From the NCBI GenBank assembly GCA_029776225.1, contig JAKOTR010000097.1, positions 1 to 64,000 of the forward strand: 64,000 nucleotides of DNA. The letters run 5' to 3'. This DNA is from Acidobacteriota bacterium (lineage in GTDB: Bacteria > Acidobacteriota > Terriglobia > Bryobacterales > Bryobacteraceae). This document shows, one piece after another, positions 8,811 through 16,825 of the stretch. The notes beneath the pieces are model-generated. The model was not told where the DNA came from and did no database searches. It saw nothing but the letters and a program-made list of their open reading frames with translations. Both the position numbers and the translations under genes were made by a program. The first letter of the stretch is position 1, and each line of letters begins with the position of its first letter.

Positions 8811-9742
8811 TCGCTCATCTCCAGGAGATCATTGTCTCTTATTTGATAACCGTTCAGGAAATCAACCGCCGTCATCCGCCTCTTTCCTTCGAGCTGGACC
8901 TCCAGGAGTTCGAGCGACGTATTCGCGCCGCATGCCACGAACAAACGCTTGTCCCGCACGGCGAGCGATCCCGGCGCGCCCTTCGCTTCGCCGCCGGGGC
9001 GCGCCCGCCAGATCTGAAGTTGCCGGGAGCGAAACCGCGTGTAGCAGCCGGGCCAGGGCTGGAAGCCGCGAATGCGATTGTGGATCTCGCTTGCGGACCG
9101 CGTCCAGTCGATGCGGCCGTCTTCCTTCTTAAGGATGGGAGCGAGACTGGCCTGCGTGGAATCCTGCGGCTGCGGCACGATGGTGCCGTCCTCGACCCGG
9201 AGCAGCGTTTCGACGAGCAGTTCGGCCCCCATTCCCGCCAGCCGCGCGCTCAGCTCTGTGGCGGTCTCCTCCGGGCCAATCTCGGTTTCGCGCTGGAGCA
9301 GGATGTCCCCCGTATCGAGCCCCGCGTCGATCCTCATCGTGGTGACTCCGGTGCGCGTTTCCCCGCTCGCGATGGCCCACTGAATCGGCGCCGCCCCGCG
9401 ATACTTCGGCAGCAGCGAGGCGTGAACATTGATGATCCCATGCGGAAAAACGTCGATGACCGTCTGGGGGATGATCTTGCCGTAGCCCACCATCACTCCG
9501 GCGTCCGCGCCGAGCCCTTTCAGGAACTCCAAAAATTCCGGCGTGCGGATCCGCTCCGGCTGGTGTACGGGGATCCCCAGTCTCCGCGCGGCCTGCTTTA
9601 CAGGCGGTTCGGCGAGCGCGCGGCTGCGGCCCTTCGGGCGGTCGGGCTGCGTGATGGCGACAGCCACCTCGTGCCCCGCCTTTACGGTCTCTTCAAGGGT
9701 GGGTACGGCAAACTCGGGAGTGCCCAGAAAAACGATCCGCAC
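8807..9742 (-). CDS. fmt: Methionyl-tRNA formyltransferase
   Basis: A 311-residue protein that formylates initiator Met-tRNA using 10-formyl-tetrahydrofolate in the cytosol. The N-terminal catalytic domain has MRIVFLGTPEFAVP and the HASLLPKYRGAAPIQWAI signature, followed by the catalytic Asp in DAGLDTGDIL. The C-terminal OB-fold (about residues 205-311) is present. The gene begins 3 bp after the end of def and overlaps argJ by 4 bp. The def-fmt pair is a classic translation-initiation module because formyl groups added by Fmt are removed by Def. Confidence 0.97.
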   Translation of the reverse strand: MRIVFLGTPEFAVPTLEETVKAGHEVAVAITQPDRPKGRSRALAEPPVKQAARRLGIPVHQPERIRTPEFLEFLKGLGADAGVMVGYGKIIPQTVIDVFPHGIINVHASLLPKYRGAAPIQWAIASGETRTGVTTMRIDAGLDTGDILLQRETEIGPEETATELSARLAGMGAELLVETLLRVEDGTIVPQPQDSTQASLAPILKKEDGRIDWTRSASEIHNRIRGFQPWPGCYTRFRSRQLQIWRARPGGEAKGAPGSLAVRDKRLFVACGANTSLELLEVQLEGKRRMTAVDFLNGYQIRDNDLLEMSE

Positions 9743-9745
9743 GCG

Positions 9746-10261
9746 CTAGGTCCACTCGCCCGCTTTGATCAGCTTGCGTATCTTGCGCCGGATGAGATCG
9801 CGCTTGAGTACGCTGATGTGGTTGATATAGAGCTTGCCGTTGAGGTGATCGGTTTCATGGACGAAGGCGCGGGCCAGCAGGTCCTCGCCCGTCATTTCGA
9901 ACTCCTCACCCTTGGCGTTCCGGGCGCGCACGGTGACGCGCTTGGGCCGCTTCACGGGCTCGCGGAAACCGGGAATGCTGAGGCAGCCCTCCTCCTCCAC
10001 CTGACCACCTTCGCAGGCGACGATCTCCGGATTGATGAGCACCAGGCGCTTCGACGGGTCCTCGCCGACGGACGTATCGATCACGGCGATGCGCTTGGAG
10101 ATGCCGATCTGCGGCGCCGCCAGTCCCACTCCCTTGGCGGCGTACATCGATTCGAACATGTCTTCGAGCAGTTTGTTCAGCTCGGGGGTGTCAAACTCGG
10201 TTACAGGTTCCGCCGGGGTCTCCAGAACGGGATCGCCGTATTTAACGATCGGGTAAATCAT
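9746..10261 (-). CDS. def: Peptide deformylase
   Basis: A 171-residue metalloenzyme that removes N-formyl groups from nascent proteins. All three signature motifs are present: GVGLAAPQIG (residues about 45-54), EEGCLSIPG with the metal-binding Cys, and HETDHLNG with the two metal His and catalytic Glu in the HExxH pattern (HETDH). The last motif has Thr where most have Ile/Phe. The ATG shares one base with the stop of aroC (TGATG), so translation is coupled to aroC. Confidence 0.97.
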   Translation of the reverse strand: MIYPIVKYGDPVLETPAEPVTEFDTPELNKLLEDMFESMYAAKGVGLAAPQIGISKRIAVIDTSVGEDPSKRLVLINPEIVACEGGQVEEEGCLSIPGFREPVKRPKRVTVRARNAKGEEFEMTGEDLLARAFVHETDHLNGKLYINHISVLKRDLIRRKIRKLIKAGEWT

Positions 10262-11433
10262 CAGAAATCTCTCACCTGATCGAGATAAGCTTCAAAGTTG
10301 CGCCGCGTTTCGCGCAGCGAGTCGCCGCCGAATTTCTCGAGAAATGCCTGGGCAAGCACCAGGGCGACCATAGCCTCGCCGACGACTCCCGCCGCCGGGA
10401 CCACGCACACGTCGCTGCGTTCATAGGATGCGAGCGCCGGCTGGCGGGTCGCGAGATCTACCGATTCCAGGGGCCTGCGCAGCGTCGAGATGGGCTTCAG
10501 CAGGCCGCGAACCACCACGTCCTCGCCGTTGGTGATGCCTCCTTCCAGTCCGCCGGCGCGGTTGGATCCGCGGGTAAAGCGGCGCCCTTCGGCATCGTAG
10601 TGAATGGTGTCCTGCACGCGCGAGCCGAACTCGGAGGCGGCCTGCGCGGCGTCGCCGATCTCGACTCCTTTTACGGCCTGTATCGAGACGATTGCCTGCG
10701 CGAGCCGGCCGTCCAGCCGCGTGTCCCAGGAAGCATGCGACCCCAGGCCGGGCGGAACGCCGTGAGCGACCACTTCGAAGACGCCGCCCACGGTGTCGCC
10801 GGTGCGGTAGGCTTCGTCCACAACGGCCTTCATCCGCTGCTCGGTTTCAGCGTCCACGCAGCCGAGCAGGATCTCGTCGCGCTCGCTGAGCGCCTTAAGT
10901 TCCTCCCAGCACGCGCGCCGCTCCAGGCGCACGGGGCCGACCGCCACGACGTGACTCAACACGCCGATGCCGAACTGCGCGAGAAAAGCTTTGGCCAGGG
11001 CGCCGGCGGCCACCCGCGCCGTGGTTTCCCGCGCGCTCGCCCGCTCCAGGATGTAGCGTGCGTCGCGGAAATCGTGCTTCATGGCGCCGGCGAGATCGGC
11101 GTGGCCCGGGCGCGGGCGCGTCACCGGCCGCTTCTTCTCCTCCGCGCCCTCGAAGTTTTCCACCGGCAGCGCCTCGGTCCAGTTCTGCCAGTCCCGGTTG
11201 CGTATGAGAATGGCGATGGGCGCCCCGATGGTCTGCGAGTGGCGTACGCCGGAGACGATCTCGGCGTGGTCCGCCTCGATCTTCATCCGCCCGCCCCGGC
11301 CATATCCCTGCTGCCTGCGCCAAAGCTCGCGGTCCACCGCTGCGGCTGAGACGGGAATGCCTGCGGGCAGGCCCGTAACCGTAGCCACCAGACACTCTCC
11401 GTGGGATTCCCCAGCCGTCTCGAACCGAAGCAT
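10261..11433 (-). CDS. aroC: Chorismate synthase
   Basis: A 390-residue protein for the last step of the shikimate pathway, 5-enolpyruvylshikimate-3-phosphate to chorismate, FMN dependent. Signature segments are present: RFETAGESHG near the N-terminus, RPGHADLAGAMKH, the Arg-rich ASARETTARVAAGALA helix, and GGLEGGITNGED. Start ATG at 11433. It heads the minus-strand run aroC-def-fmt-argJ with overlaps or a 3-bp gap at each junction, which indicates a single transcript. The 227-bp gap to the divergent receiver gene should hold the promoter. Confidence 0.96.
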   Translation of the reverse strand: MLRFETAGESHGECLVATVTGLPAGIPVSAAAVDRELWRRQQGYGRGGRMKIEADHAEIVSGVRHSQTIGAPIAILIRNRDWQNWTEALPVENFEGAEEKKRPVTRPRPGHADLAGAMKHDFRDARYILERASARETTARVAAGALAKAFLAQFGIGVLSHVVAVGPVRLERRACWEELKALSERDEILLGCVDAETEQRMKAVVDEAYRTGDTVGGVFEVVAHGVPPGLGSHASWDTRLDGRLAQAIVSIQAVKGVEIGDAAQAASEFGSRVQDTIHYDAEGRRFTRGSNRAGGLEGGITNGEDVVVRGLLKPISTLRRPLESVDLATRQPALASYERSDVCVVPAAGVVGEAMVALVLAQAFLEKFGGDSLRETRRNFEAYLDQVRDF

Positions 11434-11660
11434 GGTAACCCACCATCGTAGTCAATACCACGCACTTTCAGCAACTTAAACAGAGTGGGCCGGGGCTTGC
11501 GCACGCCCGAAAACTCGCCGTGCGCCCCTCCACAAAAAAGATCCCAAACTCCCGAAAAGGTGTTACCCTCCGGCGGGGTAAGTTCGTCATTTAGATCTAC
11601 GGAACAAAACGCGCCGCGATCCAAAGAGCGCGTCTGTTTGCACATCGGCGGAGAAGAGTG

Positions 11661-12227
11661 ATGGATAAGATTGAGCGTCTGGCCGGACGCCTGGCCCACG
11701 GCTTCAGCCGCTGGGCGCCACACGATTCCGAAACTCACGATGAGATTCTGAAAGCTGCCACTCTTGTCTCGGAACTGACCGACGAACTCGCTTCAATCGG
11801 GTTCGGCCTGGCGAGCACGGAGCCGGCGGATACACCGGCGCGGAGGCCGCAAGCCAGGACCGCACTGGTAGTCGATGAATGCGAGGAGAGCCGGCGCGCG
11901 CTCAATTCCATGCTCCAGGATCTGGGATACGAGGTGCTCGAAGCGCCGTCCGCGGGAGACGCGCTGCTGATCCTGGAGCGCCACTCCGGCCCCATCGAGA
12001 TCATGCTGACCGACGTCGTGATGCAGGAAATGAGCGGCCGCGAACTGGCCGAACACGCCGCCCTGCTCAAGCCCGAGATGCGTGTGATCCACATGTCGGG
12101 CTACACCGACGCGGAGATCATGTACTGGGGCCTGTTGGGTCCGGGCCTGGCCGCGCTGCAAAAACCGGTCACGGCCGAAGCGCTCAGCCGCAGTCTTTCG
12201 GAAATCAGGGAAGAACAGTACGCCTGA
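11661..12227 (+). CDS. Stand-alone response regulator receiver protein
   Basis: A 188-residue protein (ATG at 11661 preceded by GGAGAAG; a GTG at 11658 is also possible). Residues 1-60 are a helical segment of unknown role. Residues about 65-185 are a receiver domain: acidic pocket in VVDECEES, phosphoacceptor Asp in IMLTDVVM, Thr/Ser switch in HMSGYTD and Lys in ALQKPVT. There is no output domain. No histidine kinase is adjacent. The receiver resembles those fused to hybrid kinases, so it may act as a phosphate sink or a partner-binding switch. It is divergent from aroC and followed by a terminator-like hairpin. Confidence 0.85.
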   Translation: MDKIERLAGRLAHGFSRWAPHDSETHDEILKAATLVSELTDELASIGFGLASTEPADTPARRPQARTALVVDECEESRRALNSMLQDLGYEVLEAPSAGDALLILERHSGPIEIMLTDVVMQEMSGRELAEHAALLKPEMRVIHMSGYTDAEIMYWGLLGPGLAALQKPVTAEALSRSLSEIREEQYA

Positions 12228-12234
12228 AAGCCCC

Positions 12235-12295
12235 GGCCCGGCGGCTTGCCTCCTGGCTCGAGTCTTCCGGCTTTTCTGCCGGGCCGGCCCTTTTT
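12235..12295 (+). terminator. Terminator-like hairpin after the receiver gene
   Basis: GGCCCGGC (12235-12242) pairs with GCCGGGCC (12278-12285), and a T5 run follows at 12291-12295 after GGCCC. The loop is long (35 nt) and could itself fold. The position just after the stop at 12227 fits a rho-independent end. Confidence 0.5.
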
Positions 12296-12398
12296 CAACT
12301 CCTCTTTGGCTCCGTAGAGCGGGGATTTTGCGCGTTTTGATTATTTCCGGTGGCCCTGGGGACGGTCCCCGGATAACCTGTGGCTTTGAGGGGCAAGG

Positions 12399-14441
12399 AT
12401 GCACCAACCGATCAAATACGTTGAGAAAGCCGCCACCTATGCAGCGCGTGGCGCGTGGTTCGTTTTTGAACGCCTGAACCGGATCCGGCCCAACCCTTCG
12501 TTCACGCCGAAGTGGTCCGATAAGCCGCTGCTGAAGTCGTGGGAGAAAAGCAAGCCGCCGCTCGGCTGGCCGCGGGAAACCGACTCCCTCTGCCCGAAGT
12601 GCGTACCGGAAATCCGCCAGGAAGTGCTCGAGGGCAAACGGCCGCTGAGCGAGCTGATCGAAGGGCGGCCAGGGGTGATCAAGGCCTGGATCGTCCAGCG
12701 CGGCGACCGGATCATGATGGAGAAGGAGTGCCCAAAGCACGGCCGCTTCGAGGACGTCCTGTCGATCGATCCGGAGTTCTCCGCGCACGTGGAGAGGATG
12801 TTCCCGGGCCGCGACATACCCGCCCACAACGACGAGGGGCTGCACCGCCACGGGGTGAGCACCGTCCGGTACGGGCGCGGCGCCGTGCTCACCATCGACC
12901 TGACAAACCGCTGCAACATGATGTGCGATCCGTGCTTCATGGACGCCAACCAGGTGGGCTTTGTTCACGAGCTCTCCTGGGAGGAGATCAAAACGCTGCT
13001 CGACAACGCGATCTCCATCAAGCCGAAGCGGCAATTGTCGGTGCAGTTCTCCGGCGGTGAGCCGACGTTGTCTCCGTATTTCATCGATGCCATCGCTTAC
13101 GCCCGCAAGGTGGGCTACAACAGCGTCCAGGCGGCCACAAACGGCATCGAGTTCGCCAAGAGCTACGATTTCTGCAAGCGGGCGGCCGACGCGGGCCTGC
13201 GTTACGCGTACTTGCAGTTCGACGGCATCGGCAACGCCGCCAACTCGCACCGCAAGGTCGGCAACCTCTTTGACGTGAAACTGCGCGCGATCGAAAACCT
13301 CCACAAGGCGGGGGTGGACATCGTGCCGGTGACCACCATCGTGAACGGCATCAACAACGAGCAGGTGGGCCGCATCATCCAGTTCGCGCTCGACAACCCG
13401 AAGAAAATCGCCTTCTGCTCGTTCCAGCCGGTTTCCTTTACCGGACGCGACGAGGCCATAACCGACGAACGGCGGAAGGCGCAGCGCTACACGCTATCGC
13501 ACCTGGCGCACGACGTGAAGAAGCAGACCGGGCTCGGCGAACCGGCGCGCGACTGGTTCCCGATTTCCTTCATCAGCACGTTTTCGGACTGGGGCGACCT
13601 GGTGCACGGGCCGAGCTACGACTGGGGCACGCTGAGCTGCGGATGCCATCCGAACTGTGGGGTCGGCATGGCGATCATGGTAGACAAGGAGACGCGCGAG
13701 GCGGTTCCCGTCACCGCGTTCCTGCACGCCGACCAGCTTGCCAAAGACGTGGCCTCGATCAACGACGCCGCGCGCGGCAAGTTCCTTTCCATCTTTGGCA
13801 TGGCGCTGGCGTTGATGAAGAACTACGATCCGTTCAAGGCGCCGCGCCACTTCCGCATCATTGACCTTCTGCAGAAGTTCGATAAGACCTTCGGGGCGAC
13901 CGGCCGCGACTACGGCAAGGTGTCCGGCGACCGCACGCGCGAGGACATCGAGAAGCGCCGCCGCGACCGCTGGAACTTCCTGTTCATCGCCGGCATGTGG
14001 TTCCAGGACCTGTACACTTACGACTTCCGGCGCACCGAACAGTGCATCATTCCGTACGCCACCCAGGAAGGCGAAATCTCCTTCTGCGCTTACAACACGG
14101 GCATCGGCTGGCGAAACATCGTCGAGAAGATGCACATGACCGCCACCCTGACGAAGTGGTATCAGGAGCGCGGGCGCCACGAAATCTACGCTGGCGGCAA
14201 GTGCGTGAAGCTGGACAGCACCGAGCACAGTCTTGTGCTGCGCGAGGAGCTCATAACGATCGAGGAGCAGCACGATCTGGACGCGCTCGGCATCGCCAAG
14301 ACGGCGCGCGAGGAGAAGGCTCGAGCCCGCGACGAACGCCTCCGCCGGATGCAGGAAGACGCGCGCATGGCGAAGCTCTACCGCCAGTACGTGTTGAAGG
14401 AGCCGCAGCAGCCGGAGTTGGTACAGATCGAGCGCCGGTAG
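12399..14441 (+). CDS. Tes/MSS-like radical SAM enzyme (candidate membrane-spanning lipid synthase)
   Basis: A 680-residue radical SAM protein. An N-terminal metal-site region has CPKC (65-68) and CPKHG (111-115), as in tetraether synthase (Tes). The radical SAM loop is C172-x3-C176-x2-C179 (TNRCNMMCDPCF). FSGGEPT (217-223) binds SAM. FQPVSFTGR (342-350), the CGCHPNC cluster (414-420) and a C-terminal QCIIPYATQEGEISFC segment (548-563) are family hallmarks seen in archaeal Tes and its bacterial relatives. Tes couples lipid chains through sp3 carbon radicals to make membrane-spanning lipids. A further charged helical tail (about 580-680) extends beyond archaeal Tes length. The coupled substrate is inference; the iron-type dehydrogenase downstream supports a lipid role. 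Start ATG at 12399 follows GAGGGGCAAGG. Confidence 0.75.
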   Translation: MHQPIKYVEKAATYAARGAWFVFERLNRIRPNPSFTPKWSDKPLLKSWEKSKPPLGWPRETDSLCPKCVPEIRQEVLEGKRPLSELIEGRPGVIKAWIVQRGDRIMMEKECPKHGRFEDVLSIDPEFSAHVERMFPGRDIPAHNDEGLHRHGVSTVRYGRGAVLTIDLTNRCNMMCDPCFMDANQVGFVHELSWEEIKTLLDNAISIKPKRQLSVQFSGGEPTLSPYFIDAIAYARKVGYNSVQAATNGIEFAKSYDFCKRAADAGLRYAYLQFDGIGNAANSHRKVGNLFDVKLRAIENLHKAGVDIVPVTTIVNGINNEQVGRIIQFALDNPKKIAFCSFQPVSFTGRDEAITDERRKAQRYTLSHLAHDVKKQTGLGEPARDWFPISFISTFSDWGDLVHGPSYDWGTLSCGCHPNCGVGMAIMVDKETREAVPVTAFLHADQLAKDVASINDAARGKFLSIFGMALALMKNYDPFKAPRHFRIIDLLQKFDKTFGATGRDYGKVSGDRTREDIEKRRRDRWNFLFIAGMWFQDLYTYDFRRTEQCIIPYATQEGEISFCAYNTGIGWRNIVEKMHMTATLTKWYQERGRHEIYAGGKCVKLDSTEHSLVLREELITIEEQHDLDALGIAKTAREEKARARDERLRRMQEDARMAKLYRQYVLKEPQQPELVQIERR

Positions 14442-14585
14442 CCCATCGCCGGCGCTCTCAAACCGCAATTCAAGGGGCGCAACCTGAGCTGGTGCGGATC
14501 GAGCGCGGGTAGCGCCTCGCCAGCCCGCCAACCGCTGTTCAAGGGGCAGCAGCCTGAGCGCGTGCAGATCAAACGTGGATGCGGC
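14405..14585 (+). repeat. Tandem decayed copies of the radical SAM gene tail
   Basis: The last codons encode QQPELVQIERR-stop (ending 14441). Downstream, segments starting at 14492 and 14562 repeat the gtacagatcgagcgccgg part (from 14421) with steps of 71 and 70 bp. They would encode AQPELVRIERG-stop and QQPERVQIKRG. The stop region of the gene sits in a strong hairpin, GAGCGCCGG / CCGGCGCTC (14430-14457), that is partly lost in the copies. The gap to the next gene start at 14634 contains nothing else. Confidence 0.8.
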
Positions 14586-14633
14586 TGCAAAAGGTTGCCA
14601 AGCTCCTTCGAATGGTGGTGAACTGGTCGTGAG

Positions 14634-15905
14634 ATGGAAGCATTCAGCAACGCAAGGCGTCTTTTGCAGGAATTCAAGGGCAGCCAGTACGTCTACGGGT
14701 TCGACGTTCTGCCGCAGGCGGGATCGCTGGCTGCTTCGCTCGGAAAAAAGGTATTGTTTGTCTGCGACCGGTTCCCCGGCTCGGAATCTCATGCCGCGTG
14801 CATCCGCTCATCGTTGACCGCGGCGGGGCTGGAGATCTGCGGCGAGATCGACGGTGCGGCTCCGAACGCGCCGCGCGAGGACTTGGCGCGAATTACCGAG
14901 GCTGTGCGCTCCACCAACCCCGGCGTTGTGGTCAGTTTCGGTGGCGGAAGCACGATTGACGCCGCCAAGGCCGCCGCGGTGCTGGGCAGCGTGGGCGGCA
15001 CGGTGGAGGACTACTTTGGCACCGGGCTGGTGACCGCCAAACTTGCCAGTAGCGGCGGCAAACTGATCCCGCACCTCGCCATACAGACCGCGGCCAGTTC
15101 CGGCGCCCACCTGACGAAATATTCCAACATCACGGACCTTGCCACCGGGCAGAAGAAGCTGATCGTGGACGACGCGATCGTGCCCCCGCGCGCGCTTTTC
15201 GACTACGGCGTTACACTCAGCGCCCCGCCCGCGCTGACCGCCGACGGCGCGCTCGACGGTGTTTCCCACTGTCTGGAGGTGCTTTACGGCGCGGTCGGCA
15301 AGCCCAGTTATCCGCTGATCGCCGATGTCGCCGCGGCGGGAATCCGGATGGTGCTCGAGTATCTCCCCAAGGTCATGGCAAACCCGGCCGACCGTACGGG
15401 ACGCGAAGCCCTGGGCTTGGCAACCGACCTCGGAGCGTACTCGATCATGCTCGGCGGCACCAACGGTGCGCACCTCACGAGCTTTTCGCTCATCGATATC
15501 CTGTCCCATGGCCGGGCTTGCGCCCTGATGAACCCGTACTACACGGTGTTCTTCGCTCCCGCGATCCAGGAGCCGCTGAAGCTGGTTGCGCGGATCTGCG
15601 AGGATACCGGCGTGGCCAAGCGGCCGATCGCTCAACTTTCCGGGCGCGACCTTGGCGTGGCGGTTGCCGAGGTGTTGATCGGCTTCATCCAGAGCTTGGG
15701 CCTGCCGGCGAGGCTCAGCGACGTCCCAGGGTTTAGCGGCGCGCACATCGAGCGTGCGCTCACAGCAGCCAAAAACCCCCAGCTACGGATGAAGCTGGAA
15801 AATATGCCCGTGCCCCTCACCGCGGAGATGGTGGACGATTATATGGGGCCTGTGCTCCAGGCCGCGGCAAGCGGCGATCTCGCCGTGATCAGGAACGTCC
15901 CGTAA
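14634..15905 (+). CDS. Iron-type (group III) alcohol dehydrogenase family protein
   Basis: A 423-residue member of the iron-containing alcohol dehydrogenase / glycerol-1-phosphate dehydrogenase superfamily. The NAD-binding segment GGGSTIDAAKAAAVL is at about residues 103-117. The metal-binding region runs through DGALDGVSHCLEVLYG and the later TSFSLIDILSHGRACALMNPYY, which supplies the conserved His. The fold uses NAD(P) to oxidise or reduce an alcohol/aldehyde or glycerol phosphate. It follows the Tes/MSS-like gene on the same strand with only repeat sequence between, which makes a shared lipid pathway plausible. The ribosome site is weak. Substrate unknown. Confidence 0.8.
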   Translation: MEAFSNARRLLQEFKGSQYVYGFDVLPQAGSLAASLGKKVLFVCDRFPGSESHAACIRSSLTAAGLEICGEIDGAAPNAPREDLARITEAVRSTNPGVVVSFGGGSTIDAAKAAAVLGSVGGTVEDYFGTGLVTAKLASSGGKLIPHLAIQTAASSGAHLTKYSNITDLATGQKKLIVDDAIVPPRALFDYGVTLSAPPALTADGALDGVSHCLEVLYGAVGKPSYPLIADVAAAGIRMVLEYLPKVMANPADRTGREALGLATDLGAYSIMLGGTNGAHLTSFSLIDILSHGRACALMNPYYTVFFAPAIQEPLKLVARICEDTGVAKRPIAQLSGRDLGVAVAEVLIGFIQSLGLPARLSDVPGFSGAHIERALTAAKNPQLRMKLENMPVPLTAEMVDDYMGPVLQAAASGDLAVIRNVP

Positions 15906-15929
15906 AGAAAGAACGCTCGCGCGCGGGCT

Positions 15930-16118
15930 TTACCGGCCGGAAGGCTCCTCCCGGATCGCATTGCGTACTTTTTCCATCAGATCCGGGGGGATTTCCTGCA
16001 TGCCGTGAGCCGCGCGCGCGTGCTCCCTGCACCTGTCGAGGACTTCCTGCTCAGTCTCCCCGCGGGCCTCGAAATCACAATCGACGCCCACTTGTCTGCA
16101 ATTGACTACCTTGGCCAT
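15930..16118 (-). CDS. DUF1059 family small protein
   Basis: A 62-residue protein. The pattern KVVNCRQVGVDCDFEARGET, two cysteines followed by an EVLDRCREHARAAHGM helix, matches DUF1059, a widespread family of small soluble proteins of unknown function often linked to stress. Start ATG at 16118 with GAGGGGAACC upstream. It is convergent with the dehydrogenase gene, with 24 bp between stops. Confidence 0.85.
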   Translation of the reverse strand: MAKVVNCRQVGVDCDFEARGETEQEVLDRCREHARAAHGMQEIPPDLMEKVRNAIREEPSGR

Positions 16119-16179
16119 GGTTCCCCTCCGAGTTCGGTCTTAAAACTATCTTAATCCCAGGCCTCGGGCAGTGAGAGAC

Positions 16180-16515
16180 TCAGCCTTTTTTCGCGCCCCG
16201 GACGTGGCACTTGTTGCAGTTGCCCTTGCTTTCGAAAGAGGTGCCGCCGGGCCGGTGGCAGAAGCCGCAGGAGATCTGCTTGGTTTCGGCCGTCCTGTGC
16301 ATCGCTGCCTTGTAGTTTAGCGGTGCGGTCGCCGACTCCGGCCACAGTTTGTCGTGGCAGACTTTGCAGTCCTCGTTGACCCGCTTGGAGTGGGCGGCGT
16401 GGTCGAAAGTAACATCGCCCGTCTTCGCCTTGAAAGTCAGTTTGTCCGCTGCTTTCTTTTCTTGCGCGACAACAGGTAGGAGTGAAATCGCAATCAGAAC
16501 GAACAATAGGCGCAT
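16180..16515 (-). CDS. Periplasmic tri-heme cytochrome c (class III / c7-like)
   Basis: With the ATG at 16515 the protein has 111 residues and begins MRLLFVLIAISLLPVVAQ, a Sec signal peptide; the longer open frame upstream is Pro-rich and not coding-like. Three CxxCH sites are visible: CKVCH, CGFCH and CNKCH. Extra histidines (FDHAAHSKR, AAMHRTAE) are candidate second axial ligands, as in bis-His cytochrome c3/c7 electron carriers. It likely moves electrons in the periplasm. A long 5' region with several hairpins precedes it. Confidence 0.85.
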   Translation of the reverse strand: MRLLFVLIAISLLPVVAQEKKAADKLTFKAKTGDVTFDHAAHSKRVNEDCKVCHDKLWPESATAPLNYKAAMHRTAETKQISCGFCHRPGGTSFESKGNCNKCHVRGAKKG

Positions 16516-16551
16516 TACAAAAATATACACTGTTGCGGCAGGCCTTTGCTG

Positions 16552-16640
16552 AGGGGTGGGGGTGGGTGAAAAAAGGGTTTGGGTGGGCCAAAATGCCCAC
16601 GCCGGGGGAGGGCAACAGGGCCCAACAAGCCCAAACACGC
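16552..16640. other. Low-complexity purine/pyrimidine-biased stretch
   Basis: On the plus strand this reads GGGGTGGGGGTGGG followed by A6 and then repeated GGG/CCC blocks such as GGGTGGGCC and GGGCCC. It lies in the 5' region of the cytochrome gene. The G-runs could form a G-quadruplex on the plus strand. No gene is supported here. Confidence 0.4.
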
Positions 16641-16705
16641 GACCGATGAGTGGATTATCAGGCTTTGGAGATTTGGACCGGAAATTGCATCTCTGTAAGG
16701 CAAAT

Positions 16706-16803
16706 AATAAGTCTCATCGACTTATTTAGCATCCCCGGCGACGGGGCCCAGCCCGTCGCTAGCCCCTCTGAGTGAAGCCCCGAGTTCCCAAGCCCGGGGC
16801 TTC
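16706..16803. promoter_or_regulatory. Three consecutive hairpins between two minus-strand genes
   Basis: AATAAGT-ctcatcg-ACTTATT, GCGACGGG-gcccag-CCCGTCGC and GAAGCCCCG...CGGGGCTTC (16774-16803) follow each other within 100 bp. On the minus strand they come after the stop of the gene ending at 16826 and before the cytochrome gene, so they may be a terminator plus a structured leader. No classical T-run follows and I cannot match a known riboswitch class. Confidence 0.45.
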
Positions 16804-16825
16804 ATCCGTCTTGACTTAACTTACC

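Noticed and set aside
16706-16803. c-di-GMP (GEMM) riboswitch before the cytochrome
   Set aside because: The two-helix core and conserved joining bases of GEMM are not present.
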